DNA of 26,151 bases, taken from Lachnospiraceae bacterium. GTDB lineage: Bacteria; Bacillota; Clostridia; Lachnospirales; Lachnospiraceae. A model generated the notes under the pieces. It made no database searches and was not told the DNA's origin. It saw only the letters and a program-made list of their open reading frames with translations. The translations under genes were made by a program, and so were the position numbers. Location of the stretch: positions 1-26,151 of the forward strand of contig CAAGMZ010000006.1 in the NCBI GenBank assembly GCA_900771195.1, read 5' to 3'. Below are positions 16,403 through 23,166 of this stretch, piece by piece; within the stretch, counting starts at the first letter, position 1, and the number at the start of each line of letters is the position of its first letter.

Positions 16403-17800
16403 ATGAAAATAAGACAGGATGATACACACGATACAGTCTATTTCAGCGATATGATGTGGTATGTGCTGAGCAAGTGGAGAAGCGTTATTGTGACGGCAAT
16501 AATTATGGCGCTTGTGTTCGGCGGTTTCAGCTACGCCAAAAGCCTCAAGGATGTTAAATATGCAGAACGCATTGCCGGAATAAATGTTGAGGCAGAAATC
16601 GAAAACGGAAGCAATGAGCTGAAGGATGCGGTCAAACGACAGGAACAGACGGACTATCTTAAGAATTATATCTCCAACGGTCTTTTGATGAGCATGTCAC
16701 CATCATCCGTAAACAGGGTGACGCTCAAGTATTATGTTGACGGAAGCATTGATGAAAGCCTGAGCGATGACGCCAGAAGCATGAGAACAAGTGCTCTTGC
16801 ACAGGCGTATGTGGGAAAAGCGACCGGAGAGAGAGCCAGAAATAAGGTCATTGACGGCTTTGATGGAGATATTGTTGCAAATGATCTTGATTACCTTCTC
16901 ATCGGCAGTGCAACCGACAACACATTTTCTGTTGTTATCAAAGGACCTGATGATGAGACCTGCAGCAAAATTGCCGAATACGTAAAGTCGATTGTCAGTG
17001 ACTCGACTGATGAGCTTAAAAAGAGCATCGGAAATCATATGGTTGAACTTGTGGACGAGTCACATACATTTGGAAACGACAGTGCCATAAACGATGCCCA
17101 GACCAGCGTTAATAAATCGTATACGACCTTAAAGGATAAATTAAAGACAGCCTCTAACGCACTTGATGCCGGGGAAAAAGAAATACTTGATGCAATGGTA
17201 TTTCAGAACGAAGGGAAAATACCCCAAACGGCATCTGTAAGCAAAAAATACATTGTAATAGGATTCCTGCTCGGAATAATTGTTGTGGCAGTAGTGCATA
17301 TGATCAGATATGCTTACACTGGCAAGGTCATAACAACAGATCAGGTATACCATACATGTAAGGCTCCGGTCGTGGGCGAGATAACAGTGGGCTATGACAG
17401 ACACCGTACGGCGCTTGACCGTAAGATATACCGAAAGCTTTTCGGAATCAGAAAAGCCTCCGGTCCGGAGAAGGAAATTGATTATATATCGCTCAAGCTT
17501 GCCAACATATGCAAGGCACAGAATGTGAAATCATTGTATGTAATTAACGGCATCAGCGCCGAAGGCAAGTCACATGAACATGTTGAACAGATACTTAAGA
17601 AGATTGCTGAAAACGGAATTGAAACAGCAAGCGGATATGATGACGGATGCAATGCTGATGTCGTGAAGGGCGTTACTGATGCTGATGCGGTAGTTATTTT
17701 TGCGGGACTGTTTGTGACGGACTTTACGCTGCTTGGCAATCAGGTTGCCGTATGCAGGCAGCAGAACAAAGAGATAATCGGTTCAGTAGTAGAGGTATAG
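16403..17800 (+). CDS. Wzz-like polysaccharide co-polymerase with reduced BY-kinase-like tail
   Basis: A 465-residue inner-membrane protein of the chain-length determinant type. It has two membrane segments (about 28-46 and 283-301) flanking a helical extracytoplasmic domain of about 235 residues. The cytoplasmic tail (about 350-465) resembles a tyrosine autokinase (CpsD/CapB) fold. The alignment includes ISLKLANICKAQNVKSLYVI, a Walker A-like GISAEGKS (383-390), and a closing strand-helix-strand ending IIGSVVEV. The kinase-specific Walker A' aspartates and a Tyr-rich tail are missing, and the domain is short. It is therefore probably a structural or nucleotide-sensing remnant rather than an active kinase. 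RBS AAGGAGG lies 5 nt before the ATG. It is the last gene before a strong terminator. Confidence 0.85.
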   Translation: MKIRQDDTHDTVYFSDMMWYVLSKWRSVIVTAIIMALVFGGFSYAKSLKDVKYAERIAGINVEAEIENGSNELKDAVKRQEQTDYLKNYISNGLLMSMSPSSVNRVTLKYYVDGSIDESLSDDARSMRTSALAQAYVGKATGERARNKVIDGFDGDIVANDLDYLLIGSATDNTFSVVIKGPDDETCSKIAEYVKSIVSDSTDELKKSIGNHMVELVDESHTFGNDSAINDAQTSVNKSYTTLKDKLKTASNALDAGEKEILDAMVFQNEGKIPQTASVSKKYIVIGFLLGIIVVAVVHMIRYAYTGKVITTDQVYHTCKAPVVGEITVGYDRHRTALDRKIYRKLFGIRKASGPEKEIDYISLKLANICKAQNVKSLYVINGISAEGKSHEHVEQILKKIAENGIETASGYDDGCNADVVKGVTDADAVVIFAGLFVTDFTLLGNQVAVCRQQNKEIIGSVVEV

Positions 17801-17806
17801 ATTTTA

Positions 17807-17866
17807 AAAAGGATTATTTTTGTGCGATTCCTGCCGTTTGCGGAAATCGCCGGAAATAATCCTTTT
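17807..17866 (+). terminator. Large two-part terminator hairpin
   Basis: AAAAGGATTATTT (17807-17819) pairs perfectly with AAATAATCCTTTT (17854-17866), and an inner stem GCGATTCC/GGAAATCGC lies within it. It ends the ABC/EAL/polysaccharide unit, and its symmetry would also stop transcription from the right. Confidence 0.88.
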
Positions 17867-17887
17867 GTGTTATATCAAATGCCTGTT

Positions 17888-17915
17888 CATACAATTATAC
17901 CCTGATGCATACATT
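17888..17915 (+). promoter_or_regulatory. Two sigma-E-like -10 boxes upstream of spoIIID
   Basis: CATACAAT at 17888-17895 and CATACATT at 17908-17915 both fit the CATACAnT -10 consensus of the mother-cell sporulation factor sigma-E, which transcribes spoIIID in Bacillus. The second is correctly placed for a start site just ahead of the AGGGGG ribosome site. Matching -35 boxes are weak. Confidence 0.45.
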
Positions 17916-17943
17916 GTAAAAAGATGTTTCACAGGGGGAATAA

Positions 17944-18075
17944 TTGAAAGGATATATAGAAGAACGGGCAGTTAAAATGGCCGAGTACATAGTTGAGAAC
18001 GGTGCCACCGTAAGGCAGGCCGCCAAAGCCTTCGGAATAAGCAAAAGTACCGTACATGCGGAGGTAACAATATAG
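17944..18075 (+). pseudogene. spoIIID: Truncated spoIIID, sporulation transcription regulator
   Basis: A TTG-started frame of 43 codons, preceded by AGGGGG, reads KGYIEERAVKMAEYIVENGA and continues through VRQAAKAFGISKSTVH before a premature TAG. This is the conserved N-terminal half of SpoIIID, including the complete helix-turn-helix. Intact SpoIIID is about 80-95 residues; here the sequence departs from the family right after the position of the usual HKDVTERLPEIN segment and the basic C-terminal DNA-contacting part is absent. No remaining C-terminal piece was found downstream in the window. SpoIIID is a mother-cell regulator needed for sporulation, so either an intact copy exists elsewhere or the lineage has lost sporulation. 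The break lies in a short sequence repeated at 21311. Confidence 0.88.
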
Positions 18076-18082
18076 AACGGAA
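18064..18082. repeat. Short direct repeat at the spoIIID break (copy A)
   Basis: GTAACAATATAGAACGGAA matches 21311-21329 at 18 of 19 positions, and AAGAGGA follows in both after a short gap of different length. The premature stop of spoIIID lies inside this repeat, so it may mark a recombination junction. Confidence 0.5.
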
Positions 18083-18185
18083 AGTCAAGAGGATTATCTG
18101 GGAAGTTATATGAGAAAAATGCTGGATTTTTTGTAAAGACAATGGAATTCATCATTTTGATTTTTGTGACAATAAAAAACATTTG

Positions 18186-18235
18186 ATAAACAATCATAAA
18201 CAAGACACTAATGACGTTAATTTTTTGTTTATAAT
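18186..18235 (+). promoter_or_regulatory. Promoter -10 with candidate operator repeats for the XRE gene
   Basis: ATAAACAA occurs at 18186-18193 and 18196-18203, and its exact inverse TTGTTTAT occurs at 18225-18232, overlapping a TATAAT at 18230-18235. No -35 with normal spacing is obvious. The arrangement suits autorepression by the HTH protein encoded 43 bp downstream, but this is inference. Confidence 0.5.
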
Positions 18236-18277
18236 AATGTATACTTGGCATAAGAAAAAATGCTGGGAGGTATAAGA

Positions 18278-18484
18278 ATGATTACGGGAGAGGAAATGAA
18301 GAAGGCACGTAGAAAAAATGGCAAAACACAAGAACAATTGGCAGAAGAAATGAATATTTCGCTAAGACAGTTAAGCCGTTTTGAAAACAATGAGTATCTA
18401 GAACGATATGATAAATTTCTTCAACTGGTAGTTGCGTTACAATTATATAAACCAATCGAAGAATATAAAGAGGAGGTACAATAA
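18278..18484 (+). CDS. XRE-family HTH regulator
   Basis: A 68-residue one-domain DNA-binding protein. Residues 4-40 show the Cro/C1-type helix-turn-helix: MKKARRKNGKTQEQLAEEMN followed by the recognition helix SLRQLSRFEN. The frame is open from ATG 18260, but ATG 18278 is chosen because GGGAGG (18265-18270) is 7 nt upstream of it. The next gene starts two bases after the stop, so they are one operon and probably work together. Base composition is more AT-rich than the genes before 17.8 kb, in line with acquired DNA. Confidence 0.85.
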   Translation: MITGEEMKKARRKNGKTQEQLAEEMNISLRQLSRFENNEYLERYDKFLQLVVALQLYKPIEEYKEEVQ

Positions 18485-18485
18485 T

Positions 18486-19073
18486 ATGGCATCTAAATTA
18501 GCCAGGGTAAAAGAAATTATTTTAGAATTACTTTCTGACGAGAACGAGTACACAACGGATGATATTCAAAAACAAATTGTTAATTGTGGGATAGATTTGG
18601 AGTCAAAGAGTAGTGTGATGAGAACTGCTATTTATCAGTTACGTAGCAACGGAATAGATATTTATTCTCGAGACAGAGGGATATATCAGCTGAAAAAGAA
18701 AAGGGGAGAAGAGAATAACCCAGCGTTGAAAGATTTTGTAACCATATTCCCTAATCAAAAGTCTTCCCCAAAATGTGTTTATGTTCACAGTAACGGGAAA
18801 ATAACAATGAGTGGTAAACTAAACGCAGAAATTAAAACAAGACAGATAGAAATTCGGATAAGTAGTGATGTAAAAAAAATGGCACTGATCCCAAATGGAG
18901 AACATTCACATAAATTCACAAAGGTTGGCGGAACTAAAAATGATGAATTGGTAAAAAAGTTGAAAAATCGACATTATACATTGCCGGTAACATTTTTGAT
19001 GGAACAAGATGAGGAATCAGGAATTTGGATTGGTGAAATAATTAAGAATTCAAAAACGACAAATATGAAATAG
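18486..19073 (+). CDS. Winged-helix-like protein paired with the XRE regulator, function unknown
   Basis: A 195-residue protein. Residues 5-70 look like a winged helix: two helices, then SSVMRTAIYQLRSNGIDIYS and the hairpin RDRGIYQL. Residues about 95-190 form a separate, mostly beta-strand domain beginning CVYVHSNGKITMSGKLN that is not recognised. The frame extends upstream to 18432, but ATG 18486 with AGGAGG 9 nt upstream is the natural start. It lies directly behind the HTH gene, is AT-rich, and has no relation to the genes that follow. It could be a transcription factor or part of a small two-gene control module. No catalytic motif was seen. Confidence 0.7.
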   Translation: MASKLARVKEIILELLSDENEYTTDDIQKQIVNCGIDLESKSSVMRTAIYQLRSNGIDIYSRDRGIYQLKKKRGEENNPALKDFVTIFPNQKSSPKCVYVHSNGKITMSGKLNAEIKTRQIEIRISSDVKKMALIPNGEHSHKFTKVGGTKNDELVKKLKNRHYTLPVTFLMEQDEESGIWIGEIIKNSKTTNMK

Positions 19074-19112
19074 TTGTTTAGTAATTGATACAAACTTCTA
19101 AATATTATTCTT

Positions 19113-19139
19113 TTGAAATGGCATATAGTGTGGTACAAT
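19113..19139 (+). promoter_or_regulatory. Extended -10 promoter for the DUF4160/DUF2442 pair
   Basis: TTGAAA (19113-19118) is followed after 15 bp by TGG-TACAAT (19131-19139). The TGn extension can compensate for the short spacer. Confidence 0.55.
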
Positions 19140-19167
19140 TTATATAGAAATAAGAAGGAGGGATACA

Positions 19168-19431
19168 ATGCCGGAACTTAGCAGATTTGGTGGAATGGTT
19201 ATTTATATGCTGTTTATGGATACGAAACAGCATAATAAGCCACATGTGCATGTGTACTATGGTGATTATGAGGCGGTCGTCGGAATAGATGGAGAATTAT
19301 TGGCGGGTTCCCTTCCCAAAAAGCAATTAAAAATGGTAGTCGGATGGTTGGCATTCCATGAAGAGGAAGCATATAAGGCGTGGAATCTGGCTGTCAGAGG
19401 CGAGCATTTTGACAAAATTGCTCCTATGTAA
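19168..19431 (+). CDS. DUF4160 family protein
   Basis: An 87-residue small protein. It carries the hallmarks of DUF4160: MPELSRFGGMVIYMLFMD, the HNKPHVHVYYGDYEAVV block with closely spaced histidines, LPKKQLKMVVGWLAFHEEE and the W.LAVRGEHFDKI end. Proteins of this family are very often encoded next to DUF2442 genes, as here, and the pair has been suggested to behave like a toxin-antitoxin module, with no settled activity. RBS AAGGAGGG precedes the ATG at 5 nt. The DUF2442 gene starts 13 bp after the stop. Confidence 0.88.
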   Translation: MPELSRFGGMVIYMLFMDTKQHNKPHVHVYYGDYEAVVGIDGELLAGSLPKKQLKMVVGWLAFHEEEAYKAWNLAVRGEHFDKIAPM

Positions 19432-19444
19432 GGAGGTGTTATTG

Positions 19445-19753
19445 ATGTATATTATTGATGATGTTTGTTATGCGGGCGAAGCGACACCGGATATTAAGGT
19501 GAAAGAGGCTGTAGTGTTGAGAGGCGGTATGCTTTTGATTACATTTTCCACAGGAGAACAAAGATTATTTGATACTACATTATTGACAGGTTCGGCATTT
19601 GATCCCTTAAAAGATGAAAAGACATTAGCCGATTTCACCATTTTTCATGGTGTCATGACATGGATGAACGGTGAGATTGATATTGCACCGGAAACGATGT
19701 ATGAAGAAAGTTATCCATATACATCCAGAAATGTAAGTGTCGCTGTTGGATAG
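19445..19753 (+). CDS. DUF2442 family protein
   Basis: A 102-residue protein with the DUF2442 pattern: short strands, GGMLLITFSTGEQRLFDTTLL, a conserved aromatic region FTIFHGVMTWMNGEIDIAPE and a short tail. The frame runs back to 19358 inside the DUF4160 gene, but ATG 19445 has AGGAGG 8 nt upstream and begins the family domain. It is co-transcribed with DUF4160, and a terminator follows. The role is unknown; a partner or antidote function is inference from context. Confidence 0.85.
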   Translation: MYIIDDVCYAGEATPDIKVKEAVVLRGGMLLITFSTGEQRLFDTTLLTGSAFDPLKDEKTLADFTIFHGVMTWMNGEIDIAPETMYEESYPYTSRNVSVAVG

Positions 19754-19782
19754 GAAGAGATATAGGTAAAGGAATAGATAAG

Positions 19783-19814
19783 AACACTCCCGGTGGAAAT
19801 CTGGGAGTGTTTTT
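19783..19814 (+). terminator. Intrinsic terminator after DUF2442
   Basis: AACACTCCC (19783-19791) and GGGAGTGTT (19803-19811) form a perfect 9-bp stem with an 11-nt loop and a run of Ts. Confidence 0.9.
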
Positions 19815-19820
19815 GGTATA

Positions 19821-20069
19821 ATGGGAGATATATTCAGGGAGCCGGTAATACTGGATTGCGTAGCTTCAAAAAAGCCGGCTGTTAGAATCGAGTATGACAG
19901 TGCGGTGGAACATCAGGACTATCAGGGAAAGGGTTTTAAACTGATACCACATGAGAATTGTGTAACGGCTCTGCGAAAAGCAATCTGTAAGTTTAAGAAT
20001 ACAGAGGAGGTTGGGCGATATGTCTCATACAGAAAATGTAGAGTTAACGGTTTTATGTCTGTTTCATAA
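19821..20069 (+). CDS. 82-residue ORF of unknown function, possible gene remnant
   Basis: An open frame with a compact hydrophilic product containing YDSAVEHQDYQGKGFKLIPH and ENCVTALRKAICKFKNTEEV. No family is recognised with confidence. The ATG overlaps a TATAAT (19817-19822) just after a terminator and lacks a ribosome site. Its last 50 bases overlap the start of the Nudix relic in another frame. It may be the 3' part of a gene whose front end was lost, or a false call. Confidence 0.35.
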   Translation: MGDIFREPVILDCVASKKPAVRIEYDSAVEHQDYQGKGFKLIPHENCVTALRKAICKFKNTEEVGRYVSYRKCRVNGFMSVS

Positions 20070-20275
20070 GAATGGAGCATATCTTCTGCAGGACAGAACC
20101 AAGAAGGATTGGCGCGGCTATACCATGCCTGGAGGGCATATTGAGCCAGGAGAATCTGAAGAATGTGAATTTGGCAAGTGATTTCGAGGATTTAGTACAG
20201 GTAATGCTGGATGAGAACTTGAGTGAATTTCAATATGTGATTAAGGATGGAAAGTGGGAAATTATTAAGCAGTAA
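20020..20275 (+). pseudogene. Nudix hydrolase gene with internal deletion and frameshift
   Basis: From ATG 20020 (GAGGAGG 9 nt upstream) the frame reads ENVELTVLCLF, LLQDRTKKDWRGYTMPGGHI and EPGES, the N-terminus of an 8-oxo-dGTP diphosphatase-like Nudix protein, and stops at TGA 20179. A second frame, from about 20155 to 20275, continues with NLASDFEDLVQVMLDENLSE and ends WEIIKQ, which matches the C-terminus of the same type of protein. The middle, including the REUxEExGU part of the Nudix box, is missing (roughly 65-70 codons by comparison with the family's usual length of about 150). The junction lies in GAGAATCTG, which is readable in both frames, as expected for a deletion at short homology. 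It cannot make an active hydrolase. Confidence 0.82.
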
Positions 20276-20318
20276 AAGGTTTGGAAACGGTGAGGCGGAT
20301 TAGAAAAAAGGAGAGGGA

Positions 20319-21296
20319 ATGAAACCATTAAAAGATGAGATAAAAAAAGAATTAGCTGCAAGATTCAGACTTGCCGATACGGAGCTTGTTTTTCTTGCAG
20401 GTGGGAGAGAAGATAGCGATGGGGTTGTCTTCACTGCGCTGCAGGAGAATAAAAAGCTGGTGCTTAAGATTTCTCAGGCAGTTGACGAAGAGCATGTGAA
20501 AAGTATTTTAGAGTTTGCACATTATCTTGGGAATTGTGGAATTCATATCAGTAGTCCGATTGAGAATCAAAACGGAAATATTTATGAAGTCGCCAAAGAT
20601 GGTGACACATTATTGATTGCAACCCTGATGGAATTCATAGAAGGAATAGTACCTGATGTTAATGAATTGCAGAAAAATGCATCGCTTGTGTATGAGTGGG
20701 GAAAGCTTACCGGTAAGATGCACAAAGCTGCAAAGGAATATCCTGTCTGGAAGAATGTTTGTGAAGGGGATGAAAGATATGGATTTGAGTCGGAAATTGA
20801 TTCTTTCATAAGCATGTCGCCTAATGCATTTATCGAGGGCAAATGGCAAGAGATGAAAGAAAGACTTAAGGCTTTGCCAATCAACAGAGATACTTATGGG
20901 TTCATTCACAATGACAATCATCAAATGAATATCATTGCTTCGGGCAACGAAATTTCAGTGATAGACTTCGACTGTGCAGAGTGCCATTTTTTCGTGAATG
21001 ACATTTTGTTACCGGTTCAGGGGTTATTATTTGATGTAACCGGAGGAATGATGACACCGATATCAAAGCCCGAGGTACTGAAGGAATTCTATCGTCATTT
21101 TATGGAAGGGTATAGAACAGAAAATGAGTTGGATGAGTTTTGGCTTGGGCAATTAGGGGTCTTCCTGGAGTATCGTAGGCTACTCCTGTATACTGTGCTA
21201 CAAGGCTGGTTGTCTAACGATAAAAAGGCAGATGAAGCTTTTTTGAATATGATAAATCATCCTTGTGATCTGAGTATTTTGGAGTCAGCAAATTAA
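20319..21296 (+). CDS. Aminoglycoside phosphotransferase / choline kinase-fold kinase
   Basis: A 325-residue small-molecule kinase of the APH superfamily (PF01636). The N-lobe contains LVLKISQ with the ATP-binding Lys. The C-lobe has the Brenner-type catalytic motif HNDNHQMN (His197, Asp199, Asn204) and the metal-binding Asp216 in IDFDCAE. These residues suggest an active enzyme. The substrate is not known, and most members outside resistance islands act on metabolites rather than antibiotics. The AAGGAG ribosome site precedes ATG 20319. It follows the broken Nudix gene, has no visible promoter of its own, and sits with a phosphatase and a hydrolase in a strip of unrelated enzymes. Confidence 0.85.
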   Translation: MKPLKDEIKKELAARFRLADTELVFLAGGREDSDGVVFTALQENKKLVLKISQAVDEEHVKSILEFAHYLGNCGIHISSPIENQNGNIYEVAKDGDTLLIATLMEFIEGIVPDVNELQKNASLVYEWGKLTGKMHKAAKEYPVWKNVCEGDERYGFESEIDSFISMSPNAFIEGKWQEMKERLKALPINRDTYGFIHNDNHQMNIIASGNEISVIDFDCAECHFFVNDILLPVQGLLFDVTGGMMTPISKPEVLKEFYRHFMEGYRTENELDEFWLGQLGVFLEYRRLLLYTVLQGWLSNDKKADEAFLNMINHPCDLSILESAN

Positions 21297-21310
21297 CCGT
21301 ACTTGTGATT

Positions 21311-21329
21311 GTAATAATATAGAACGGAA
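21311..21329. repeat. Short direct repeat (copy B)
   Basis: GTAATAATATAGAACGGAA matches the sequence at the spoIIID break (18064-18082) at 18 of 19 positions. It lies in the gap between the kinase and the phosphatase genes. Confidence 0.5.
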
Positions 21330-21358
21330 GAAGAGGAATTGGCTACAGGAGAAGAGAA

Positions 21359-22039
21359 ATGTTTCATAGTTTGCTGAATACAACACAAAATACCAGAGAC
21401 TTGGGTGGATATATAACAAGGGATGGAAAACAAACACGATATGATAGAATACTTCGCAGTGATGTTCAGAATTATCCAAGTGAGGAAGACGTTGAATATT
21501 TAAAATCAAAGAATATTACAACGATCATAGATATGCGTGGGCAAAAAGACGTAGATAGAAAACCAAGTGGTTTTGCAGGAAGAAACGATTTTGAATATCA
21601 TAACCTCCAAATTAATGAAGGCAGTGGGGTGCCGGAATCTGTGGAGGCTGTTCCGATAAGCTATATGAGTATTGCAAAGGCGAAAGCGATGCCGGAAGTT
21701 TTTAAATGTATTGCGAATGCTAAGACAGGTGTAATGTTTAACTGTACTGCAGGAAAAGATAGGACAGGCGTGGTAGCGGCAATTTTGTTGCTTCACGCTG
21801 GAGTCAGAGACAAAGATATCATAGATAATTATGTATTAACCAAGGAATATGGAAGAGAATGTCTTGAATTGGTGCATAAAAATTTTCCGGAGCTCGATAT
21901 GAATATAGTTACGCCTTGCGAAAGGTTTATGGAAGAGTTTCTTGGACTGTTCAGGGCAGAATATGGTGATAGTGATACATATTTTAGAAGCATCGGACTT
22001 AGCGAAAGCGAAATCAACGCATTACGGGATAAGTTGTAG
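21359..22039 (+). CDS. Tyrosine-protein phosphatase family protein
   Basis: A 226-residue dual-specificity-like phosphatase of the Y_phosphatase3 type. It opens with the family motif NTRDLGGY, has RSD and TIIDMRG segments, and carries the catalytic P-loop CTAGKDRTG (Cys129, Arg135, a complete CX5R). Such enzymes remove phosphate from tyrosine or phosphoinositide-like substrates; the target here is unknown. RBS AGGAG lies 7 nt before ATG 21359. The next gene starts 16 bp after the stop, so the two are one unit. All key residues are present. Confidence 0.9.
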   Translation: MFHSLLNTTQNTRDLGGYITRDGKQTRYDRILRSDVQNYPSEEDVEYLKSKNITTIIDMRGQKDVDRKPSGFAGRNDFEYHNLQINEGSGVPESVEAVPISYMSIAKAKAMPEVFKCIANAKTGVMFNCTAGKDRTGVVAAILLLHAGVRDKDIIDNYVLTKEYGRECLELVHKNFPELDMNIVTPCERFMEEFLGLFRAEYGDSDTYFRSIGLSESEINALRDKL

Positions 22040-22055
22040 AGAGCAGGTGAATATT

Positions 22056-22775
22056 ATGGCAACATGGGTTACACATTTAATGGTTGCGGATGAGGTTGTC
22101 AAGCTGCTGCCATTTTTATGCAGACATGAGTTCTTCGTTGGCAATATAGCACCGGATTGTAATGTAGAAAATGAAGACTGGACAAGCTTTGCTCCTCCGA
22201 GAGAAGTGACACATTGGATGGGGAATGAGAGAAAGGCTGCAGCTGATTGCGAACGATTTTTAAATGAATATGTAAAGAAAAAAGAGAATCCGGACGTGAA
22301 AGAAGAGTCGTTCCTATTAGGATATTATGCTCATCTGATAACTGATGCAGAATTTCAAAGATATATTCGTGATGAAAACAGGGTCAGGGCATCTTGGGAT
22401 AGAATAAAAAAGCATACGGAATTGAGTCAGCAGGCGGTTGGTATGGAAGAAACATGGGATTCTGTTAAAAAACTTATCAATGGTCGAGAAAGAATGAAGG
22501 ATATGTATTCTATTGAGGCAGAATATTTGGAGAAACATTCGGAATCCGGCTACATAACAGATATCGTCTGCTTGGAAGAGTTTCCGGATTATATCGATTA
22601 TCTTCCGAAAGGAGCAATTGTACGTAAGGTGAAGGTGATGGGATATATGCCGGAGAAAGAAGTTGGCAGGTATCCATACATCGGGATATCAAAGGAAGAG
22701 TATAGTTGTTTTGTTAAAAAAGCTACAGAGCTGGTTGCAGAGGCTATCGAGAGGTACAGGGAAAAGCGTAGCTGA
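22056..22775 (+). CDS. Zinc-dependent phospholipase C-like hydrolase
   Basis: A 239-residue protein with the pattern of the Zn_dep_PLPC family (PF00882): THLMVAD near the start (His7), FFVGNIAPDCN (Asp34), VTHWMG (His53) and YYAHLITDAEF (His93, Asp97). These give the His/Asp set expected to bind zinc. No signal peptide is seen, so the protein is probably cytoplasmic, unlike secreted phospholipases. The real substrate is uncertain. The frame extends upstream to 21942, overlapping the phosphatase gene, but ATG 22056 (GCAGGTG upstream) starts the family domain. Confidence 0.85.
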   Translation: MATWVTHLMVADEVVKLLPFLCRHEFFVGNIAPDCNVENEDWTSFAPPREVTHWMGNERKAAADCERFLNEYVKKKENPDVKEESFLLGYYAHLITDAEFQRYIRDENRVRASWDRIKKHTELSQQAVGMEETWDSVKKLINGRERMKDMYSIEAEYLEKHSESGYITDIVCLEEFPDYIDYLPKGAIVRKVKVMGYMPEKEVGRYPYIGISKEEYSCFVKKATELVAEAIERYREKRS

Positions 22776-22796
22776 TGAGAAATGGAAGGTGACATA

Positions 22797-22856
22797 TTGA
22801 GAATTTTATACACAGGATTCAAAGGAAAAAATTGTGAAGAGCATGGAGAAAATTGA
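22797..22856 (+). pseudogene. Short N-terminal gene remnant, possibly pyroglutamyl-peptidase-like
   Basis: A TTG-started frame with GGAAGGTGA upstream encodes 19 residues beginning RILYTGFKGKN, then drifts into a stop. The opening strand-loop looks like the start of a peptidase C15-like protein, but this is a weak resemblance. The HIT relic starts 3 bp later. Confidence 0.3.
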
Positions 22857-22858
22857 AA

Positions 22859-23166
22859 ATGTGTGAATTTTGCAAGATAATAAATAAACAGTTGCCTGCT
22901 TATGTTGTATATGAAGATGAGCAGTTAATTTCATTTTCGGACATAGCTCCGATTCATGAAGGCCACGTGATTATTGTACCAAAGCAACATGTTGAATGCA
23001 AAACGGTGGAAAGTTTTGTGATTATGGACATGCTCATTTTCATGTATTTCCCAGATACGATAATGATGGCTTTGGATGGACATATCCTGAGGGTGAGTCA
23101 GAGTATTCTGATAGGGTTGCAGAGAAGCTTAGGGATAGATTGTATGTTGTTTTGCACATTAAATGA
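22859..23166 (+). pseudogene. HIT-family hydrolase gene with internal deletion and frameshift
   Basis: From ATG 22859 the frame reads CEFCKIINKQLPAYVVYEDE and SFSDIAPIHEGHVIIVPKQH, the N-terminal half of a histidine-triad protein, then becomes nonsense after about residue 47. In another frame, from about 23011 to the TGA at 23164-23166, the sequence continues DYGHAHFHVFPRYDNDGFGW and TYPEGESEYSDRVAEKLRDR. This contains the full HIT motif HAHFHVF and the C-terminal tail. A central segment, perhaps 40-50 codons judged from usual family length, has been deleted and the ends are out of frame. A longer open frame runs on to 23206 but is not family-like. Confidence 0.82.

Noticed and set aside
21942..22055. 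Upstream start for the zinc-dependent hydrolase
   Set aside because: It overlaps the phosphatase gene and lacks family sequence. ATG 22056 begins the conserved THLM region.
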